From positions 16,717,449-16,781,448 of the forward strand of contig NW_026622930.1 in the NCBI RefSeq assembly GCF_023065955.2: a stretch of 64,000 bases of DNA, given 5' to 3'. This stretch comes from Ursus arctos. Lineage: Eukaryota; Chordata; Mammalia; Carnivora; Ursidae. A program made the translations under genes and the position numbers. The notes beneath the pieces were generated by a model. The model was not told the origin of the DNA. It did not search any database and saw only the letters and a list, made by a program, of their open reading frames with translations. Position 1 is the stretch's first letter. The number at the start of each line of letters is the position of its first letter. Positions 58,181 through 64,000 of this stretch are shown here, piece after piece.

Positions 58181-59850
58181 TCTAACACATCGCAAACTTT
58201 GTTAAATATTAGGAGGGAAACTTGCTGATGTTCTAAGCCACTGCAAAATGAATCTAAGCCTTATTGGATTAGCTTTACAGTGGTAAGATGTGGAAAAACC
58301 AAACAGTTAAGCTCAGCACAACAAAGTGAAAGTTGTGATTTAGGAGACAGATATTTCAGAAAGATCCAAACATTTTTATCCACATTAAAGAAACTCCGAC
58401 AAAAGACACATGTTCCAAGTATTATGGTCCTAAGTGCTTAATGCTAAAGGCAGTCAGGCAACACAGATACAAGAAGCTTTAAAAGCTTTTGGAGTCTAAG
58501 GTTGTAACCTTTGGGTATAACGGTGAGGCTGTCAGTCCACTGAAACCTAGCATTTCCCCTCAACCGTCTGTCTTGCCCTTCCTCACACACTAAGTGCCTA
58601 CTCTGAGCTCCTCCGGCCATTACATAAAGCTTTTTAGGAAACATCACTCCAAACAGATGTTTGACCCCCGGCTCTATGGGGACTACAAGGCGAGTTGCTA
58701 GGTCTGTTGATTAATTTTACATGTACGTGCATGCTAATGTGGCCTGACAGCGAGGCCCTCACAGCCATCCAGTCTTGTTACATAAACAAAAGAGTTCAGT
58801 CAATTCTGCACTGAAAGTTGTCTGTGCATGGGATGCCCTGCCTTCCCAGTCTTGAAGGAGAAATGGTTCTTCCCTTTGCTCAGCAGGCCTCCAGAGGCGA
58901 CCTGGTCAATAATGATCCCAAATCTTCTTTGATTCACTTGTGATATGCCACCCCATTTTTAACCACCTGTGTGTAATATGAAATACTTCAAAACAAATGG
59001 AAATTCAAGCTCCATGATAGTAAGATGATAGAGGAGCTTTTAACACTGTGATTACATTTGGTGACAATTATTGCTCAGATAGATTTTTAACTGCATAGTC
59101 TACGTCCATTGGTCTGCAATTATGTTTTTTTGAAAATTACCAATTTGCAAACATTATATGTGGTACGATTTTGAAAAAAAAAAGAATGTGTGATGATTTT
59201 GAGAAAACTAGTGAGTGATATTCCATTTATAAGTATCAATAGTATAGATTTGCCTTCTGGTTTTGTAGATAAACTATTTCAGATTAATTTTCCTATTAGG
59301 AACAACAAGAAGAGCCAGGGGAAATTTTTCTTTTCTTTATCTTTTATTTTCTTTCCTTTTTTTTTTTTTTTAACAAAATTCATTTGAAGGCATTGGAGAA
59401 AACCCAAGGCAGTTGTACTTAAAGGATCAGAGTGTTAGACAAGAAGTGCAGATAAAAAATGCAACCATCAGCACAACATTTCCCTTGGAGGCATTTGCTA
59501 ACTCACAAGTGGAAGTCTAGAGGCTGAGAGCTGAGCAGGGGCCAGTGGGAACAGAACTTAGAAATCAAGGAAGGAGGAATCCTGGTAAACACCACCAGCT
59601 CACTTGTGACTCCTATAGCCCTATACTTAAAGAGAAAGAACCCAAACCACATAAACACTGGCACCCTCCAACAAATAAGATTGGATTCAAGGCTCCATTC
59701 CTACCACAACTGCTTTCTAGAGGCAAAAGTCAATATTACAGAGCCTAACAAAAACAACTTAAATGTTATAGCTGAATAATAAAAATTCCTTTAATTTTGT
59801 TCTTACCAAGAGTATTTAAATATTTTCCAGTAGTAATGGGATGAATGAAA
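58181..59850. other. Unassigned block including a GC-richer section
   Basis: No repeat recognised. T15 tract at 59357-59371 after a pyrimidine-rich lead-in. The section 58690-58960 is listed separately. Confidence 0.45.
58690..58960. other. Candidate conserved non-coding block
   Basis: Repeat-free and less AT-rich than its surroundings. It has clustered short motifs resembling developmental factor sites: 'gttgattaatttta' (HNF1-like half), 'catgctaatg' (octamer-like), 'acataaacaaaag' (forkhead- and SOX-like). Such motifs occur by chance, and conservation was not tested. Confidence 0.2.
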
Positions 59851-60065
59851 ATGATAATAATAATACTTTTTTGGAGCTCCTGATACATGTCCAGGTTTTG
59901 TGATCTTGGTTTTATGTAAGCTATCTCTAATTTTTATAACACATTTGGAGGTTAAGAATAATTTATGTCTAATTACAAGCTAGGTTCACAGATGTTATGT
60001 GACTTACAAAATCCACACAGCTATTATATGCTTGAGTTAAGATTTAAATTCTGAACTGTTTGGTT
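59851..60065 (-). mobile_element. MIR, reverse, nearly full length
   Basis: 'gataataataatactttttt', 'ttataacacatttggaggtt', 'ggttcacagatgttatgtga', 'cacacagctattatatgctt' and 'agatttaaattctgaactg' follow the antisense MIR from 3' end to head. Confidence 0.7.
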
Positions 60066-60334
60066 TCAACAAACACTTTCTGGGGTCAAGTGGTTATGGA
60101 TTTTCATGGGATGGATGAAGAAGGGGTTACTTTAACAGAGAAAGCAGAGAAGTCTGTTAAGAACTTCAGATGTATTTTTGAAGAAAACTATTGTTTCTTG
60201 TGAAACAGAAACAATTCCTGTGAAAAATAGTCATCTTAGATGTTTTTTTTCTTGGAATTTGGAGGATTTTCTAAATTGCACAAAAATGTTTCTTAACATA
60301 CTCATCAAAAAGAAAAAGAAAAATGAAATAGTTC

Positions 60335-60495
60335 ATTTAGAAAATATTTACCGTTTATTATTTATCAGGTACTCTTTTATATTTTAGATCTTTAGCAATA
60401 AACAAAATAGACAAAATCCCTAGCCTAATGCAGATTAGGTCCTATTGAAGTGGACAGTTAGTAAATAAACAAATAAAAATAGAATTTAGGGAGTC
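60335..60495 (-). mobile_element. LINE-2 3' end, reverse
   Basis: 'tatttatcaggtactctttt', 'aataaacaaaatagacaaaa', 'cccta.cctaatgcagat' and 'gttagtaaataaacaaataa' match the antisense L2 3' end. Confidence 0.62.
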
Positions 60496-62661
60496 ATCAG
60501 TACTGAATTGATATTTATGGCCCAACTACTATGACCGGTTGAAAGCTTATTTAGATTAGGTTCAAAAAACTGATGGAAGCTATTAGAGACACAATGCAGA
60601 GACCAGGAGAACTGCAGAATTCAGGAGATATCTAGGAAGTTAATGTGTTGGAAAAATAGTGCTGCACCGAATCTTCCACCAAAAATTCTGTCTTTTTTTA
60701 GAAATTTAATAGTGGAATGCAATGGCTTTTTTTGTGATTCTAGACAATGGTTTGAATGTGGATGATATTAGAACAATGAGAAGTGTTGCATTATATGTTT
60801 CCTAGCCAATGAATGAAATAAAGAAGAGACAACAGAACCAATATTCTTTCACCCATATAATGTTTTGTGAAACAACCGAAATTTTCACTTTCACCCAGTT
60901 GTGTATGCAACTGTGCCAAAAGATGAGAGAAACCAGTCCTAACCGAGGTACTCGCCTCATTAAATGGACATCTATATGCAACAGTCCCTCCTAGATCACA
61001 AATCAGGATTAAAGGCCGAATAAAAAGGGTATATATGGATTTGGATTTAAAACAACATTATTTGTAGTCATGAAAATCTCCATAGTAAGTTTGGTGCTAG
61101 AACCAGCCATATGAGAATGCTTATGAAAGAGATGTATTTATCCCAAACCGTATGTCCTCTCACCTGAGTCCTGCTTTGCTCACCAACACAACTGTATGAA
61201 GGGTCCCAAGTACCAACTAAATTCCAGTTCCATAAATTCAATAGATATTTCTTCCAGTTCCCAGACTGGAACTTCATAGTGATAACAACTTCCTTTTATC
61301 TTGAATTTGAGGGCAAATCATTCAAACGAATTGAATAGTTAAGCACATACAGAAGTCATTTCACTGAAGAGACTATCGTTATGAAGTGTGACTATTCCAG
61401 CTATAAAAACCCTTTTCTGCATATACTACTGTGCCCTGCACCCACTTACCTTCACATACAATCATTTGAAACATTCCCTACCCGAAACATTTCCCCACAT
61501 GCTATTCAGGAATTTAAATCTCCTGCAAACTGTCATACAAAAGGGGGAAGTACATTTTGTTTAGAAGACATTATGGGGGACTCCCATTGCGCATTAATGG
61601 GTGAAATAAAATGGTTTTAATTTACATCCACTCTAAAGTACTAGAAATTGCATAGTTGATTTACCTAGAGAAAATTTTCAGTGGATGTAACTTGAAGTAA
61701 CTCAAGGAATACTTAACAGGTTCTAGAATACTTGAATCAAAAAAATCAAAATACCAAATATCAAAGCATTCATTATGTGGTGTTCTGTTAATGGTGATGA
61801 CAAAACTGAACTTCGGGGAATTTCTTCTGTAGTCAAGAGTATTGCTCCATAGCCTAAAACAGTAGTTCAGAGCAATGATGGTTTTACCAGTTTAGTTTGA
61901 GAGAAGATGCTTGTTTCTCTAGAATGATGGGAGAGTTTATTGTTTGGTTGTTTGGTATAATAGATGTTTTCCAGATAGCCTAAATATATCCTGACTCCTT
62001 TTAATTTCTGTTGGAAGATTTTTCTAAAATACATTTCACACATTTTCAGCTACTTAAACTGAGGGTCCTAAACCATAACTGAATGTTTACTTGATTTTTT
62101 TCAAGACAATATTTAGGAAAAACAGTTTTTTACGGTTCTTCAGATTTTTGGCGCCTGAATTAAATGGTCACGCACACATGGATGCACAGACACACAGACA
62201 CACATACTTCAATTTTAAATAAATGTTTAAAATGTTACTTCCCTCTACATTAACTACCTTGAATTTAAATAAAATCTAAAAAAAATGTTACTTCCCAATA
62301 TCAATTTATCCACTGTTAATTCTCTCTATTCTCAAGGAATCAGAAACCAAAGTAACTTTTTTCTGCTTAGTACCTAATATCTCACAATGCCATGAGAATT
62401 ATTTCTAAACCACCTAACTAAGGTATTATGTGAGTAGTGTTATGGGTAAGTTTCTTTAATAATTATGTGTTGTTCCAGTTAATGTTAAAATCAGCTTACA
62501 TTATTGAACTCTGCTTACAAAATTAGTATTTTGTTATCAAAATTTAGTAACTTTGAATTAAAAATTGTTTATGTTAAATCCAACCACATTTAAAAATCCA
62601 TTTGTAAAAAATCCATTTTTTATTCCATTGCTGCTTTTAAAAAGAATTAATTAAATAGCAA
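60496..62661. other. Unassigned 2.2 kb block
   Basis: No repeat recognised apart from a CA-rich patch at 62170-62207. Short frames (60809-60994, 61381-61620) show no domain. Confidence 0.5.
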
Positions 62662-63040
62662 TATTATGGACTGAATCATGTTTCTCCAAATTCATATGTT
62701 GAAGCCATAAGTGCAATGTGACTGTATTTGGAAATACGGCCTTCAAGGAGGGAATTACAGTTAAATGAGGTCATAAATGTGGGACCCTAATCTAATAGGA
62801 CCGATGTCCTTATAAGAAAAAGAAGATATGCCAGGTCTCTCTCTCTTCTAGTACACACAGAAGAAAAGCCACGTGAAGACACAGCAAGAAGGCAGAAAGA
62901 ACAGTATCACCAGGAACCAACCCCGTTGGCACCTTGATCTTGGACTTCCATCCTCCAGAACTACAAGAAAATAAATACCTATTGGTTAAGCCACCCAAGT
63001 CTATGGTATCTTGTTATGGCAGTCCACACTTACTAATACA
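62662..63040 (+). mobile_element. MLT1 LTR (ERVL-MaLR), forward
   Basis: 'tattatggactgaatcatgt' (first TG decayed to TA), 'ccaaattcatatgttgaagc', 'aatgtgactgtatttggaaa', 'gatgtccttataagaaaaag', 'ccttgatcttggacttccat', 'aagccacccaagtctatggt', end 'cttactaataca'. Flanks agcaa and atcaa agree at 4 of 5, a possible decayed TSD. Confidence 0.88.
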
Positions 63041-63650
63041 ATCAACAATTAACTCTTTTTCCCAATTGCTGATTCACCTCTCTGTGGTATCAGGAAACCA
63101 ACGAATTATAAATTAAGATAAAATCAATAGTGCCATAGAAAACAGTCAGAGGAACCTTCCAGGAGAGAGCATAAGAATTACTCTGGATTCTTTCCCTATG
63201 AATTATTCCCATTATGGGATAGGAAACCGTGTCTTTGTATCAATGGGTCTTGAGATTCTACAGTATAATAAAATCCACTCAACGATTTCAGTTTATTTTT
63301 TTAAAATGTGTTTTGTTATTTTGAACCATAATTCTAGTTTGTAGTTGTAAAGAAAAACTGTGGGTGGCATCTTGGGAAGAAGGCCTGATTGTTGCCAAAA
63401 GTAAGGTTCTCCATTGCTTCAGAGTTTAATAGCAACAGCTTGGAATTGAGTTCTGAACCTCCGTTGGGAATTCCTTGAGTCCCGTCTACATGAAAGACTT
63501 ATTGTCCCTGCATGGACTGTTGCCATATTCCATGGCAGGACTGAGAAAGACTTTGTAAAATGGAAGAAACAAAAACAAATATTTGTGTAAGGTCTTTATT
63601 TATATTTCCTTTCCATGTGAATGTAAGAGAGAATCAAAGCACATCAGTCA
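63041..63650. other. Unassigned DNA
   Basis: No repeat or gene recognised. Confidence 0.5.
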
Positions 63651-63735
63651 TGATTATCTAAAGAATGCAAGACACTATACTAGGCACCAAGATGAAGACA
63701 AAAGAAAATGCCCGAAAGTAGCTCATGTGTGTTGT
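63651..63735 (-). mobile_element. LINE-2 3'-end remnant, reverse
   Basis: 'gacactatactaggcaccaa', 'gatgaagacaaaagaaaatg' and 'aaagtagctcatgtg' fit the antisense L2 end (cactgtgctaggcactgg..gatgaa...). Confidence 0.55.
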
Positions 63736-63789
63736 GGCATTGCAAAATAAATATCAGAACCATAAATAGGCATTAGATGTCTTCTGATC

Positions 63790-63905
63790 CAGTCATTTTT
63801 AGGTATAAGAAAACTGAAAAACTAAAATTCAAATGACTGATTCAAGTTTCCATGTTCTCCTTCAATAGGGTAAAGATCAAAAGTGAACCTCAGATTCCAA
63901 GTTAG
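63790..63905 (-). mobile_element. MIR-like remnant, reverse
   Basis: 'tttttaggtataagaaaact' and 'aatgactgattcaagtttcc' weakly follow the antisense MIR core (ttttacagatgaggaaact...agtgacttgcccaag). Confidence 0.4.
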
Positions 63906-64000
63906 ATTCTTCTAATGAAAGAATTCGGAACCTCTAAGCCCTCGTGAATTGCATATCCTCAGGGCCAAGCCGGAAGCTCCTGTACCTGCCCCCATTACTC

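Noticed and set aside
1..64000. CRISPR arrays, bacterial operons, tRNA, rRNA, snRNA or other structural RNA genes
   Set aside because: No spaced direct repeats, no ribosome-binding-site-led gene series, and no U1, U2, U6, 7SK, 5S or Y RNA signatures were seen. The tRNA-like pieces are all CAN-SINE or MIR heads.

Overview
This is a 64 kb stretch of mammalian nuclear DNA from a carnivore. I find no protein-coding exon, no structural RNA gene and no CRISPR array or bacterial feature. The evidence for a carnivore is about eighteen copies of the tRNA-Lys-derived CAN-SINE (SINEC). Several belong to a type whose body carries 'gacagccagcgagagaggga' and 'gcttaaccgctgtgccac'. From memory that type is typical of bears (giant panda and relatives), so a bear is my best guess; I could not search for it. 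The DNA is AT-rich, every open reading frame is short, and what can be assigned is interspersed repeats, as expected of a gene desert or a very long intron.

Layout. 1-8.2 kb: an old reverse L1 (745-2440), an unassigned block, a SINE, a MIR and an L2, then a forward L1 mosaic (6.25-8.2 kb) broken by three SINEs. 8.3-18 kb: mostly unassigned, with a 108-bp homopurine tract, a MIR, a SINE and an LTR nested inside an older LTR-like repeat (13.6-14.3 kb). 18-24 kb: LINE-rich, with two short L1 3' ends, a MIR, a 1.7 kb forward L1 relic and a near-complete HAL1 (21.7-23.9 kb). 24-30 kb: MaLR-type LTRs and SINEs. 30.9-32.7 kb: stacked L1 pieces in both orientations. 33-38 kb: mostly unassigned, with an L2 and a short cysteine-rich frame. 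38.9-47 kb: the densest cluster of young SINEs, many with clear target-site duplications. 47.5-54.8 kb: two long forward L1 relics around an L2 that holds a young L1. 55-64 kb: a SINE, a MaLR-like LTR with two inverted SINEs, several MIR and L2 pieces, a last MLT1 LTR and unassigned DNA.

No genes work together here. The history is one of layers: MIR and L2 are oldest, then old L1, HAL1 and MLT1, then carnivore L1 and CAN-SINE. The order is shown by nesting and by target-site duplications (TSDs) read directly from the sequence. Repeat families are named from remembered family motifs, not from a database search, so subfamily names and outer edges of old copies are approximate (about 20-100 bases). 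I found no new biological system. The items most worth checking are the inverted SINE pair near 56.5 kb, the stacked L1 pieces near 31-32.7 kb, the GC-richer unassigned blocks at 3.4 and 58.7 kb, and the cysteine-rich frame at 34.5 kb.
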